Shown piece after piece: positions 27,497-36,478 of a DNA stretch of 64,000 bases (the first letter of the stretch is position 1; each line of letters starts with the position of its first letter). The notes below the pieces were generated by a model that saw only the letters and a list, made by a program, of their open reading frames with translations, had not been told where the DNA came from and ran no database searches. The stretch lies in assembly GCF_016743775.1 (NCBI RefSeq), contig NZ_JAEQMY010000013.1, positions 1 to 64,000 of the forward strand, read 5' to 3'. The DNA comes from Microvirga aerilata (GTDB taxonomy: Bacteria > Pseudomonadota > Alphaproteobacteria > Rhizobiales > Beijerinckiaceae). A program made the translations under genes and the position numbers.

Positions 27497-28192
27497 TCAG
27501 CTCCGGGCTTGGCGTACGAGACGGGCAATCCGGTTCAGGTGCCGGTCCCGGATTCCGAAGCCCTCCAGCCCATGGACCGTGTCGAAGAGATAGTCCCGGC
27601 ATGAGCCGAGAGCGCCGGCAGCGGTTGCAATCACCTGGGCCGTATCGGCCTCCGAGACCGGACGCACGTAGTTGCGGGCTTCGCGGTTGATGGTGAAAGC
27701 GATGGCGAAGCTGTTGTCCGGGATGCCTGGACCGTGCAGCCTTACCCAGCGCGGCACATAGGATCCGGTGACCATCTCGCGCCGCCAGATCAATTCAAGC
27801 TCGGTCCTCGCCTCGGCTTCGGCAATCCGAAACGCGACGCCCCGGCAGGAGCCTCCTCGGTCGAGACCCAGAACAAGACCCGGACGCTCCGGCGTTCCCC
27901 GCCCGATGGGCGTGGAAAGACAGAACTGCCGGTGCCAGCCCCGGATCAGGACAGGTTGCTGCTCGACGTAGTGAAATGCCGGGTTCCAGATCAGGGAGCC
28001 ATAGCCGAACAGCCAGACGTCTCCCGGTGCAGGCTGGGCCGCAAGGGTTTCTTCGAGGGAGGCGCGCCTCTCGTCCTCGCTCAGCACGGGAATCGGAACG
28101 CTCGAGCGCGCGATCATCTCATCGACAAACCCGCTTTGCAGCGCATCGCGGCTCAAGGCGTGAGGCCGCTTCTTCGCGCTTTCACGATCCAT
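27497..28192 (-). CDS. chaC: glutathione-specific gamma-glutamylcyclotransferase (ChaC family)
   Basis: A 231-residue protein when started at the ATG at 28192, which has GGAGAG eight bases upstream. The open frame continues to 28264. The ChaC signature WLFGYGSLIWNP (the gamma-glutamyl binding loop) is followed by RGWHRQFC and by the PDNSFAIAFTIN segment. The family cleaves glutathione to 5-oxoproline and Cys-Gly in the cytosol. The about 40-residue N-terminal extension before the cyclotransferase fold is common in alphaproteobacterial members. It is monocistronic between two outward-facing groups. Confidence 0.88.
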   Translation of the reverse strand: MDRESAKKRPHALSRDALQSGFVDEMIARSSVPIPVLSEDERRASLEETLAAQPAPGDVWLFGYGSLIWNPAFHYVEQQPVLIRGWHRQFCLSTPIGRGTPERPGLVLGLDRGGSCRGVAFRIAEAEARTELELIWRREMVTGSYVPRWVRLHGPGIPDNSFAIAFTINREARNYVRPVSEADTAQVIATAAGALGSCRDYLFDTVHGLEGFGIRDRHLNRIARLVRQARS

Positions 28193-28403
28193 CTGGCTCT
28201 CCGGGATAGAACGGGCAGGAACTCCTTCGGCACCGCATCGTTCCGACCCTAGAACTGTTTCCACAGACGTGGAACCGCTTCTCCTCTCTGCTGGGCCGCA
28301 TTTTTGGCGAACCGGTCAGCTCGGCCGAGAATGCTCCAGGGCTGCTCCCTGGAGCAGCATTCCGAATCGTGAGAGGGTGCCGATCCGCAGGCGGAGGGAC
28401 AGG

Positions 28404-29240
28404 GTGAACCGAGATGTGATGCTGCCGGCCGGCGAAACCGTTCCGGCGCTTGGGCAGGGCACCTGGCAGATGGCGGAGGCCGGCAATCGCCGGGCAGGGG
28501 AGGTCCAGGCGCTGCGCCTTGGCGTCGAGCTTGGGATGACCCTGATCGACACCGCCGAGATGTATGGAGAGGGCGCGGCCGAAGAGCTTGTGGCCGAAGC
28601 CTTAGCCGATCGGCGAGAGCGGCTTTTCCTCGTGAGCAAGGTCTATCCGCACAATGCAAGCCGCCGGGGCGTCGTGCAGGCCTGCGAGCGCAGTCTCAAG
28701 CGCCTCGGGACGGACAGGCTCGACCTTTATCTCCTGCACTGGCGCGGGTCCGTGCCGCTGGAGGAAACGGTCGCCGGCTTCGAGGAGCTTCGGCGCTCGG
28801 GGAAGATCCGCCACTGGGGCGTGAGCAACTTCGACATCGAGGACATGGAGGAATTGCTCCAGGTGCCCGGAGGAGAGAACTGCGCGACCAACCAGGTGCT
28901 CTACAACGTCTCGCGGCGCGGCCCTGAATTCGAGCTGATCCCGTGGATGGCGGCACGCGGAATGCCGCTGATGGCCTACAGCCCCATCGAGCAGGGCCGG
29001 CTCCCCCGCTCCGGCGCCCTGCAGGCGATCGGGCAGAAGCATGGGGCAGGCCCCTTCCAGATCGCGCTTGCCTGGCTGCTCCAGAAACCTGGAGTGATCG
29101 CGATCCCGAAAGCATCCAGCGCCGATCACGTCAGGAGCAATCATTCCGCTCCTCAAATTCAGCTCAGCCCGGAAGACCTGCAGGTCATCGATGCCGAATT
29201 TCCGCCGCCCCGGCGGAAACGTCCGCTGGAGATGCTGTGA
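28404..29240 (+). CDS. aldo/keto reductase
   Basis: A 278-residue NADPH-dependent oxidoreductase of the AKR (beta/alpha)8 fold. The start is the GTG at 28404, preceded by GGCGGAGGG. An open frame further upstream is Arg/Pro-rich and not convincing. Catalytic residues are visible: Asp and Tyr in DTAEMYGEG, Lys in LVSKVYP and His in LLHWRGS. GVSNFD and the late IPKASS cofactor-binding region follow. The pattern is close to bacterial 2,5-diketo-gluconate reductase/YeaE-type enzymes. The substrate is not deducible. It overlaps the following phosphatase gene by one base (TGATG), so they form an operon. Confidence 0.9.
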   Translation: MNRDVMLPAGETVPALGQGTWQMAEAGNRRAGEVQALRLGVELGMTLIDTAEMYGEGAAEELVAEALADRRERLFLVSKVYPHNASRRGVVQACERSLKRLGTDRLDLYLLHWRGSVPLEETVAGFEELRRSGKIRHWGVSNFDIEDMEELLQVPGGENCATNQVLYNVSRRGPEFELIPWMAARGMPLMAYSPIEQGRLPRSGALQAIGQKHGAGPFQIALAWLLQKPGVIAIPKASSADHVRSNHSAPQIQLSPEDLQVIDAEFPPPRRKRPLEML

Positions 29241-30121
29241 TGCAGCCTTTCAAAGAACATGCCGACAGGAAGGACACGACGAGCCCTATGACATTCTCAC
29301 GAGCCGATGCCCTCACCGTTGCGGAACTCCTCAGAACCACCGCTCAAGCGGAGATCCTGCCGCGTTTCCGCAACCTGTCCGCCGGCGCGATCCGCACGAA
29401 GACGTCTCAGCTCGATCTCGTGACGGATGCGGACGAGGCTGCGGAGCGGGTGATCGAAGCCGAGCTTCTTCGCCTGTTCCCGGGGGCGCTCGTGGTTGGG
29501 GAGGAGGGGGTGAGCCGCGACCCGAAACTGCTCGACGGCCTGGGGGACGCCGATCTCGCCTTCATCCTCGATCCCGTCGACGGCACCTTGAACTTCGCCT
29601 CAGGCCTGCCGCTGTTCGGCGTCATGGCCGCCGTGGTGATGCGGGGGGAGGTTGTTTGCGGCATCGTTCTCGATCCGATCTCCGACGATTGGGCGATAGC
29701 CGTTCGTGGAGAGGGAGCCTGGATCCAGCGCCCCGACGGCAGCACGAGCCCCCTGCAGGCGGCCTCCGCCGTGCGGTTGGCGGAGATGGCCGGCAACGTG
29801 TCATGGCGCTACCTGCCGGAGGAGCTCCGGCCAGTGGTCACAGGGAACCTGCCGCGCGTTGCCATGGCGGCGGATCTGCGCTGCTCCGCTCATACCTACC
29901 GCCTGATTGCAGCCGGCCACCTGCACTTCTCGTTCTCGTCCAGCGTGATGCCGTGGGATCATGCGGCGGGCTGGCTGATCTACCGCGAGGCCGGAGGCTA
30001 TACGGCGCATTTCGACGGCTCGCCCTATCGCCCTGTCAACCGCGGCGGCGGTCTCATCAGCGCGCCAGATCGGGAGAGCTGGCAGGCCGTGCGCGATGCG
30101 CTGCTGGGCTCTCAGGCGTGA
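29240..30121 (+). CDS. inositol monophosphatase family protein
   Basis: A 293-residue metal-dependent phosphatase from the ATG at 29240; a second possible start is at 29288 (MTFSRADAL). Family motifs are present: GEEG (metal Glu), DPVDGTLNF (two metal Asp residues and the substrate loop), and WDHAAGWLI (third metal Asp). Members hydrolyse inositol phosphates, histidinol phosphate or 3'-phosphoadenosine nucleotides. The form DPVDGTLNFASG does not separate these. It is translationally coupled to the aldo/keto reductase and its 3' end overlaps the convergent regulator by 10 bp. Confidence 0.9.
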   Translation: MQPFKEHADRKDTTSPMTFSRADALTVAELLRTTAQAEILPRFRNLSAGAIRTKTSQLDLVTDADEAAERVIEAELLRLFPGALVVGEEGVSRDPKLLDGLGDADLAFILDPVDGTLNFASGLPLFGVMAAVVMRGEVVCGIVLDPISDDWAIAVRGEGAWIQRPDGSTSPLQAASAVRLAEMAGNVSWRYLPEELRPVVTGNLPRVAMAADLRCSAHTYRLIAAGHLHFSFSSSVMPWDHAAGWLIYREAGGYTAHFDGSPYRPVNRGGGLISAPDRESWQAVRDALLGSQA

Positions 30122-30756
30122 TCCTTCTTGCGAAGGTAGTTGTAGACGGTAGCGCGCCCTAGGCCGAGGATGCGGGAGATGTAGGCCGCCGCATTGCGGC
30201 CGCCGAAGGCGCCGTCGCCGGCGAGATCGGTGACGAGCTGCTGCTTCTGGGCCCGGCTCATGTCCGTCACGGACAGCCCCCGCTCCCGCGTCCAGGATAG
30301 GATGTACTCGTTGATGCGCTCGTGCCAGTCCTCCTTGAACAGGGATGCCGGCTTCTCCGGAACCTGGGGAATGGACACGAGAGCGTTCAGCGTCTGCATG
30401 ACCGCATGGAAATGCGAGACGTCCACGTTGATGCAGAGGATGCCGATAGCCTTTTCATGCGAGCGCAGCACGGCGCTGACCGATTTGATGCGCCTGCCGT
30501 CCCAGTTCACCTTTTCATAGGGCCCGATGATGATGTCGGAGGGCTTGAAGTCGATCTCGTTCAGGAGCGAGGGCTCGCCGAGCTCGCGCTTGGAGAACGG
30601 ATTGGAGAGGTACACCACGGTCTCGGTCGAGAGATCGTGGAGAACCACCTCCGCGTAGGGCCGGAAGAGCAGGGCGATGGCGTCGCATACGGGGGCATAG
30701 CTTGCCAGCTCCGGCGCCATCGCCATCCTTGCGAGCGCTTTGCGGCCCTGGCTCAT
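30112..30756 (-). CDS. YheO/DauR-type PAS-HTH transcriptional regulator
   Basis: A 214-residue regulator. A PAS-like YheO domain fills about residues 12-125 (FRPYAEVVLHDLSTE and GILCINVDVSHF are typical). A C-terminal helix-turn-helix (about 165-212) ends in RATVYNYLRKKD. In the known example DauR, this family controls D-arginine catabolism. Here the gene overlaps the aminotransferase gene by 4 bp and lies beside an amino-acid catabolic cluster, so it is the probable local regulator. The inverted repeat at 31918-31935 is the best candidate for its operator. Confidence 0.88.
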   Translation of the reverse strand: MSQGRKALARMAMAPELASYAPVCDAIALLFRPYAEVVLHDLSTETVVYLSNPFSKRELGEPSLLNEIDFKPSDIIIGPYEKVNWDGRRIKSVSAVLRSHEKAIGILCINVDVSHFHAVMQTLNALVSIPQVPEKPASLFKEDWHERINEYILSWTRERGLSVTDMSRAQKQQLVTDLAGDGAFGGRNAAAYISRILGLGRATVYNYLRKKDHA

Positions 30757-31868
30757 GTGAGCTCTGTGCGAACGAACTGCGCAAGCCGCTCGAGCCCCGC
30801 TTCGAGGTGGTGCGCGGGCGCGCCGATGCCGATGCGGATGTAATGGTCCATGCCATACACGTCTCCCGGCAGAAGCATGATGCCGCGCTCCTCGCGCAGG
30901 CGATGCACCAGCTCGGTCGAGTTCATCGCCATGGCATAGCGGATGAAAGCCATGCCGCCGGCCTTGGGCGGCACGAACGAGAAGAGATCGCCGTTCGCGT
31001 CGACCCAGCGCTGCAGGAGAGCGAGGTTCTCACGCAGGATGCGCTTGCTGCGGGAAAGGATTTCCTGCCGCTTGGCCGGCTGCACGGCGATCTCCGCGAC
31101 GAACTCGCTCACGGCCCCGGTGGTGATCGAGGTGTAGTCCTTGCGCTGCCAGGAGGCGTAGATTTCCTGGGCGGGTCCCACCAGCCAGCCGATGCGCAGG
31201 CCCGGGAGGGCCATGGCCTTCGACAGGCCGCTCGTGATGATGGCCTTCTCGTAAAGATCTGCGAAGCTCGGAGGCTCGTCCTGCTCCAACTCCGCGCCCT
31301 TGTAGACCTCGTCGGCGTGAAGGTAGATGCCGTGCTGCCGCGCAATGGCTACGAGACCGTCCATCGTCTCGCGGGACAGGACGCTTCCCGTCGGATTGTT
31401 GGGGTTGCAGATCGTCATCATCTTCGTGCGGCTCGAGATGGCGTTGCGCACGTCGTCGAGATCCGGGGTCCATCCAAGCTCCTCGCGAAGGAGAACCTCC
31501 TTCACGCTCACGCCGATGGCGCGGGCCCAGCCCCAGATCTGCAGGTAGTTGGGCACGAACACCACGAGTTCGTCGCCGGGCTCCAGCACGGACATCACGA
31601 GAAGAAAATTCGCCTCGGCCGATCCGTTGGTGACGATCACATGGTCAGGATTGCGGTTGGCGTGAAGATCGGCGATGGCCTGCCGCAGCTCCACGCGCCC
31701 GTTCGTCCAGCCATAGCCGAGTTCGACATCGAGCAGCCGGTTCTGCTGGTCCGCTGTCAGGAGCTCCCGGAGCGAATAAGGATGCACGCCGCTGTCGGAC
31801 AGGTTGTACTCGACCGTGTTCTCGTACAGCGACTGGATGCGCTCGAGCGTAAACTCTTCGATCTTCAT
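30753..31868 (-). CDS. class I/II PLP aminotransferase, copy 1
   Basis: A 371-residue fold-type I aminotransferase. Visible are NPNNPTGS (Asn binding the cofactor), HADEVYKG (Asp and Tyr) and the PLP lysine Lys217 in SGLSKAMALPGLRIGW. The start of the protein (YNLSDSGVHPYSLREL, LGYGWTNGR) is matched closely by the second aminotransferase at 32951-34069, so the two are paralogues on opposite strands. It is first in an operon with the YheO-type regulator. Substrate unknown; likely an amino acid or diamino acid entering via the neighbouring binding protein. Confidence 0.92.
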   Translation of the reverse strand: MKIEEFTLERIQSLYENTVEYNLSDSGVHPYSLRELLTADQQNRLLDVELGYGWTNGRVELRQAIADLHANRNPDHVIVTNGSAEANFLLVMSVLEPGDELVVFVPNYLQIWGWARAIGVSVKEVLLREELGWTPDLDDVRNAISSRTKMMTICNPNNPTGSVLSRETMDGLVAIARQHGIYLHADEVYKGAELEQDEPPSFADLYEKAIITSGLSKAMALPGLRIGWLVGPAQEIYASWQRKDYTSITTGAVSEFVAEIAVQPAKRQEILSRSKRILRENLALLQRWVDANGDLFSFVPPKAGGMAFIRYAMAMNSTELVHRLREERGIMLLPGDVYGMDHYIRIGIGAPAHHLEAGLERLAQFVRTELT

Positions 31869-31898
31869 CGTTTCCTCGGCTTATGAACGGGACTGAAC

Positions 31899-31916
31899 CC
31901 TCTGTAACATCAGAGG
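31899..31916. promoter_or_regulatory. inverted repeat CCTCTG-N6-CAGAGG in the divergent promoter
   Basis: Perfect 6-bp arms (31899-31904 and 31911-31916) directly abut the second inverted repeat at 31918-31935. It may be a second operator half or an RNA hairpin at the 5' end of one of the divergent transcripts. Confidence 0.4.
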
Positions 31917-31917
31917 A

Positions 31918-31935
31918 TTGGACTAAAAAGTCCAA
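31918..31935. promoter_or_regulatory. operator candidate of the variant eut cluster
   Basis: TTGGACTAAAAAGTCCAA: perfect 7-bp arms around AAAA, with a third partial copy (TTTGGACTT) directly after. It is centred in the 138-bp spacer between aminotransferase 1 and the binding-protein gene, both of which it could control. The YheO/DauR-type protein is the only regulator encoded nearby. Confidence 0.55.
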
Positions 31936-32006
31936 TTTGGACTTGACGGTGCAATTCGCCACCTGCCATGGTCGGATCATTCCGGTGTCCAAAGGGAATT
32001 CAGACG

Positions 32007-32861
32007 ATGAAAAAGTTTGCTCGCCTCGCTCTCGCGGCTCTTGGCGTTGCTCTGGTGCCTGCGGTGGTTCAGGCCCAGGACGGCAAGTGGGGTACGGTCA
32101 AGATTGCCACGGAAGGCGCCTATGTTCCCTGGAACTTCACGGGCGCGGGCGGCAAGCTCGAAGGCTTCGAGATCGATCTGGCCAACGATCTGTGCGGCCG
32201 CATGAAGGTGAAGTGCGAGATCGTGGCCCAGGACTGGGACGGCATCATCCCGGCGCTCACGGCCAAGAAGTACGACGCCATCATGGCCGGCATGAGCATC
32301 ACCGATAAGCGTCTCGAGACGATCAACTTCTCCCGGTCCTATGCGGATGCCGGCAACGGCATCGTTGTGGAGAAGAACTCCGATGCGCACAAGGCTCTTG
32401 GGCCGGTCACGCGCTTAAATCTGGGCACGCAGAAGGCTGAGGCCGAGAAGGCCCTCGAAGGCGTGCGCGCAGCGTTGAAAGGCAAGACCGTCGGCGTGCA
32501 GGTGTCCTCGACCCATGCGAACTTTGCCGACCAGTATCTGAAGGGTGCCGTGGAGATCCGCGAGTACAAGACGACGGAGCAGTACGATCTCGACCTGGCC
32601 GCAGGCCGCGTCGATGCGGTCATCGGAGATGCGACCGCTCTGCAGGGAACGCTGGATAAGCCGGAGTTCAAGGATTATGCCATCGCCGGTCCGGGCTTCT
32701 CGGGAGGCCCGCTCGGCCGCGGCGTCGGCGTCGGCCTGCGCAAGGAGAACCAAGACCTGAAGACGATGTTCGATACGGCCATCAATGCGGCGATTGCCGA
32801 CGGCACGGTCAAGCGTCTGTCCGAGAAGTGGTTCAAGCTCGACGTCACGCCCCAAGGCTAA
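32007..32861 (+). CDS. amino-acid ABC transporter substrate-binding protein (family 3), orphan
   Basis: A 284-residue periplasmic binding protein with a signal peptide of about 23 residues (MKKFARLALAALG, cleavage near VVQAQ). Family-3 features are GFEIDLANDLCGRM, WDGIIPALTAKKYDAIMAGMSIT and a late NAAIADGTVKRLSEKWF. The pattern resembles lysine/arginine/ornithine/octopine binding proteins, which suggests a basic or diamino acid ligand. No permease or ATPase gene is adjacent, which is unusual: it must use a transporter encoded elsewhere. It leads the plus-strand operon of aminotransferase 2, M20 peptidase, eutB, eutE and eutC-like genes. Confidence 0.92.
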   Translation: MKKFARLALAALGVALVPAVVQAQDGKWGTVKIATEGAYVPWNFTGAGGKLEGFEIDLANDLCGRMKVKCEIVAQDWDGIIPALTAKKYDAIMAGMSITDKRLETINFSRSYADAGNGIVVEKNSDAHKALGPVTRLNLGTQKAEAEKALEGVRAALKGKTVGVQVSSTHANFADQYLKGAVEIREYKTTEQYDLDLAAGRVDAVIGDATALQGTLDKPEFKDYAIAGPGFSGGPLGRGVGVGLRKENQDLKTMFDTAINAAIADGTVKRLSEKWFKLDVTPQG

Positions 32862-32950
32862 CAACGGTTTCGCGTCAAGCCGACCAAGAAAGCGGCGGGC
32901 TGACTCGAGCAGCCTGCCGTACTTTTCATTCAGCGAGTAGGAGAATCCTG

Positions 32951-34069
32951 GTGCAGTTTGATACATTCCTCATGGAGAGGAACCAGACGCTGTTCGAGAA
33001 CGGAGTCGAGATCAACCTGACGGAAAGCGGCGTTCATCCCTGCACCATCGAGGAAATCTTGCCAACCGACGAGGCGCAGGCATTGCTGCGCCTGCCCCTC
33101 GGCTACGGCTGGACGGACGGCCGACCCGACCTCCGCTCGGCGATCGCGAGTTGGTATCCGGGCGCCTCCGCTTCCAACGTGCTCGTGACGAACGGCTCGT
33201 CGGAGGCCACGATGATCACGCTGATGGCGATGATCGATCCCGGCGACAAGGTGCTCTTCGCCGTTCCCAACTTCATGCAGGTCGACGGGCTCGGGCGCGC
33301 GCTGGGCATGAACATTCAGCGGCTCCCGCTTCTGGCCGATGGGGGCTGGCAGGTCGATCCGGCTGCCCTGAAGGAGGCGGTCGCCGGCGGCGTGAAGCTG
33401 ATCGCCGTCACCAATCCGGGCAACCCAACCGGCGCGGTCCTGTCACGCCGCAGCCGCGAGGCGCTGCTGGATGCGGCGCGCGAAAACGGCGCCTGGCTCC
33501 TGGTCGACGAGATCTATCGCGGCGGCGAGATCGACGGGGCGGAAACGGAAACCTTCTACGGGGAGTATCCGCGCGTCATCATCACAAGCAGCCTGTCCAA
33601 GTCGTTTGCCTGCCCTGGCCTGCGCCTGGGCTGGATCGTCGGGCCGGAGGAGGCTGTCGAGGAGGCTGCCAAGCGGCAGGACTACACGACGATCGGAAGC
33701 GGCATCCTGAGTCAGATCCTCGGCGCTTCGGTCATGGAGGCGAACAACCGCGAGCGCATCCTGGCACGCGGACGTGCACTGCTCCGCGAGAATGCAGATA
33801 TCGTGGAGCGCTGGGTCGAGAAGCGCAACCGCTGGTCCTGGCAGCGCCCGGCCGCCGGCGGAATGGCCTTTCTCCGCTATGACTTCGACATGACGTCGGA
33901 AGCCCTCTCGAACGAGCTTCGCGAGGAGGAAAGCGTTTTCGTCGTTGCCGGAAGCTGGTTCGGGATCGAGAGCCACATTCGTGTCGGAATCGGCGTGAAG
34001 ACCGAGCACCTGGTGGAGGGGTTGGCTAGACTGGACAGGTTCCTCACCCGGCGCGACTTGGCATCGTAG
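32951..34069 (+). CDS. class I/II PLP aminotransferase, copy 2
   Basis: A 372-residue fold-type I aminotransferase starting at the GTG at 32951 (AGGAGA upstream). It has NPGNPTGA, VDEIYRGGE and PLP lysine Lys217 in SSLSKSFACPGLRLGW, the same lysine number as in copy 1 on the opposite strand. Shared segments (NLxxSGVHP, LGYGWTxGR) show they arose by duplication and have diverged considerably. It lies between the binding-protein gene and the M20 peptidase. It presumably removes the amino group from the imported compound or its product. Confidence 0.92.
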   Translation: MQFDTFLMERNQTLFENGVEINLTESGVHPCTIEEILPTDEAQALLRLPLGYGWTDGRPDLRSAIASWYPGASASNVLVTNGSSEATMITLMAMIDPGDKVLFAVPNFMQVDGLGRALGMNIQRLPLLADGGWQVDPAALKEAVAGGVKLIAVTNPGNPTGAVLSRRSREALLDAARENGAWLLVDEIYRGGEIDGAETETFYGEYPRVIITSSLSKSFACPGLRLGWIVGPEEAVEEAAKRQDYTTIGSGILSQILGASVMEANNRERILARGRALLRENADIVERWVEKRNRWSWQRPAAGGMAFLRYDFDMTSEALSNELREEESVFVVAGSWFGIESHIRVGIGVKTEHLVEGLARLDRFLTRRDLAS

Positions 34070-34081
34070 AATCCGGCAGCG

Positions 34082-35467
34082 ATGAGCGCGATCATGACAT
34101 TCGATGATCACCTCCTGCGGGCGAAGGACGACCTCGGGCGCCTTGTTGCCATTCCGTCGGTGAGCGCGAAAGGGCAGAACCTTTCCGAGTGCGCGAGCGC
34201 TGTCCGCGACCTTCTCGCCGGAGCCGGATTCCAGACCGAAACCCACCCAGGAGAAATCGGTCCTTTCGTGGTGGGGGAGACCGGCAGCGGCCCACTCACG
34301 GTGATGATCTACAATCACTACGACGTGCAGCCCGAGGATCCCGTTGCCCAGTGGCACAGCCCGCCTTTCGAGCTGTCCGAGCGGGACGGACGCTGGCATG
34401 GGCGTGGGGCGGCCGACGACAAGGGAGAGTTCGTCAGCCGCCTGGCGGGCTGGCGCCTGTTCCGGGAGCAATACCCGGACCCCTTGCCGTTCAGGCTCAT
34501 CTGGCTGGTGGACGGCGAGGAGGAGATCGGCAGCCCATCGCTGGAAGCGTTTCTGAAGAAGCGCTTTTCGGGTGACGAAGTCGATGTCTGCTGGTGGGAA
34601 TACGGCGAGATCGACTCCAGCGGGCGTCCCATCATCCTTTGCGGCTTCAAAGGCGTCATGGCCGTCGAGCTGCGCTGCAGGACCGCCAAAGCCGATCTCC
34701 ATTCAAGCCTCGGTGCCGTCTTCGACAACCCGCTCTGGCGTCTTGCCGCAGCCACAGCCTCTCTGAGGGACGGATCGGGAAGGATCACCATCGACGGCTT
34801 CTACGATGCCGTCCGGCAGCCCGTTCGAGGTGAGGCCGATCATGTGGGTGATCCGCCGTTCTCCCTCGACAGCCTCGTGCAGGCGACCGGCGGACAACGA
34901 ATGCTCGACGGGATCGACGAGATCACCTTCTACCATGCGATGAATTTCGCCCCTTGCATGAACGTCAACGGATTTTCCGGCGGTTACGCCGGGGAGGGCG
35001 CAAAAACGGTTCTGCCCTCCGAAGGTGCTGTCAAAATCGATTTTCGCCTCGTTCCGGACCAGGATCCGCAAGCCATCGTCAGCCTACTTCGGGCGCATCT
35101 CGATCGCCGTGGCTTCGAGGATGTCGAGCTCATCGTCCACGATGCGAACGTCAAGCCGGTCCGGTCATCCACGAGCCACTGGTTCGTGCAGGAAGCGAAG
35201 GATCTCCTGGAGCGGCATTTCGGCAAGCCGCCCATCGTGCAACCGAGCTCGCCGGCATCAGGCACGGCCCACCCCTTCGTCGAACAGCTGGGCGCCGAGA
35301 TCGTGGGGATCGGTCTTACCCATCATGGCGCGATGCTGCACTCCCCCAACGAAAACATCATCGTAGGGCAGTTCGAGGCGACGGTCCGTTTCGCTGCTTC
35401 GCTCTTCGGGATGCTGGCGCAGCGAGCCGACAGTATGATGCGGCAAGGTCGGTCGATCGTCCGTTGA
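34082..35467 (+). CDS. M20-family metallopeptidase/deacylase
   Basis: A 461-residue dinuclear zinc hydrolase. Ligands are seen in order: His-x-Asp in YNHYDVQPED, Asp in GAADDKGE, Glu-Glu in DGEEEIGSP, and the late His in HHGAMLHSPNE. A dimerisation domain is inserted at about 190-340. The family includes dipeptidases and N-acyl-amino-acid deacylases. In ectoine-type clusters a ring hydrolase (EutD/DoeA, family M24) sits near eutB/eutE/eutC; here an M20 enzyme occupies the place. Whether it deacylates an acyl-diamino acid or cleaves a peptide cannot be told. A second in-frame ATG is at 34094. Confidence 0.88.
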   Translation: MSAIMTFDDHLLRAKDDLGRLVAIPSVSAKGQNLSECASAVRDLLAGAGFQTETHPGEIGPFVVGETGSGPLTVMIYNHYDVQPEDPVAQWHSPPFELSERDGRWHGRGAADDKGEFVSRLAGWRLFREQYPDPLPFRLIWLVDGEEEIGSPSLEAFLKKRFSGDEVDVCWWEYGEIDSSGRPIILCGFKGVMAVELRCRTAKADLHSSLGAVFDNPLWRLAAATASLRDGSGRITIDGFYDAVRQPVRGEADHVGDPPFSLDSLVQATGGQRMLDGIDEITFYHAMNFAPCMNVNGFSGGYAGEGAKTVLPSEGAVKIDFRLVPDQDPQAIVSLLRAHLDRRGFEDVELIVHDANVKPVRSSTSHWFVQEAKDLLERHFGKPPIVQPSSPASGTAHPFVEQLGAEIVGIGLTHHGAMLHSPNENIIVGQFEATVRFAASLFGMLAQRADSMMRQGRSIVR

Positions 35468-35502
35468 AAAACCATTCCGGCAAAAACTTTGGAACTGAAA
35501 CC

Positions 35503-36465
35503 ATGAAGAACAATGTCCTTGAAGCTGCTGCACGCTCGGTTCAGGCGCGTCAGCGCATCCGTAGCTATATCTATCAAACACCGCTCCTGCCCTCGCGCCA
35601 GATCGGCCGCGACACAGGTTCATCCGTTTTCTTCAAGGCCGAGAACTTCCAGCTCACGGGATCCTTCAAAATTCGCGGCGCGGCGAGCAAGATGACCTCT
35701 CTGGGCATCGATCGCGGCGTGATCACGGCATCGTCCGGCAATCACGGAATCGCTTCGGCGCAGGCCGCGGCGCTGATTGGGCAGGCGCTGACGGTGGTGC
35801 TGCCCGAAACCGTCGCGAAGGCCAAGCTCGAACGAATCCGCTCCTTCAACGTGGATGTCGTGCTGCACGGCGCCGAAAGCGGATTGGCGGAACTCCATGC
35901 CCAAAAGGAGGCGGTGGCACGCGATCTTGTTTATGTCTCGCCCTACAACGATCCTGAGATCGTCGCAGGGCAGGGGACCATCGGGCTGGAGCTGCTGGAG
36001 CAGGCAAGCTCGATCGACAATGTCTTCATCGCCATGGGCGGCGGCGGCTTGATCAGCGGCATCGGCTCCGTTCTGAAGAGCTTCAGCCCCAACACGCGGG
36101 TCTACGGGATCGCGGCGCAAAACTCGGCCGCACTGGCTGCGTCAATGGCGGCGGGCCGCGTGGTCGAGACGGAGCATTTCGACACGCTGGCGGATGGTGT
36201 CGCCGGGGGAATAGACGAGGATAGCATCACGCTGCCGCTTTCGATGGCTGTCGTCGACGAAGTCGTCACATGCACGGAGGACGAGATCGGCTTCGCGTTG
36301 AAGGAGCTTGCCTTCAAGGAAAACCAGATCGTCGAAGGTGCTGCGGCCCTGGCCTTGGCCGGCTTCTTCAAGGTTGCCGACCGCTGCAAGGGGCAGAACA
36401 ACGTGATTGTGCTCTGCGGCGCCAACTTCGACCGCAACAAAATCTTCTCCGTCGTGAACGGCTGA
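35503..36465 (+). CDS. eutB: EutB-like threonine/serine dehydratase family PLP enzyme
   Basis: A 320-residue fold-type II PLP enzyme starting at the ATG at 35503. PLP lysine is Lys56 in GSFKIRGA. SSGNHGIASA and the glycine-rich phosphate loop GGGGLISG follow. By length and by its place before an EutE/DoeB-like and an EutC-like gene it corresponds to EutB of ectoine utilisation clusters. Classic threonine dehydratase is a less likely reading because there is no C-terminal regulatory domain. The proposed reaction is beta-elimination of a hydroxylated amino acid (hydroxyectoine breakdown product). Confidence 0.82.
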   Translation: MKNNVLEAAARSVQARQRIRSYIYQTPLLPSRQIGRDTGSSVFFKAENFQLTGSFKIRGAASKMTSLGIDRGVITASSGNHGIASAQAAALIGQALTVVLPETVAKAKLERIRSFNVDVVLHGAESGLAELHAQKEAVARDLVYVSPYNDPEIVAGQGTIGLELLEQASSIDNVFIAMGGGGLISGIGSVLKSFSPNTRVYGIAAQNSAALAASMAAGRVVETEHFDTLADGVAGGIDEDSITLPLSMAVVDEVVTCTEDEIGFALKELAFKENQIVEGAAALALAGFFKVADRCKGQNNVIVLCGANFDRNKIFSVVNG

Positions 36466-36478
36466 GGTCCAGGGGATC

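Noticed and set aside
28188..28260. Possible EcfG-type motif on the minus strand upstream of chaC (GGAAC-N16-AGTT)
   Set aside because: The -10 has a mismatch at its first base and the motif overlaps the possible upstream coding start; too weak to list.
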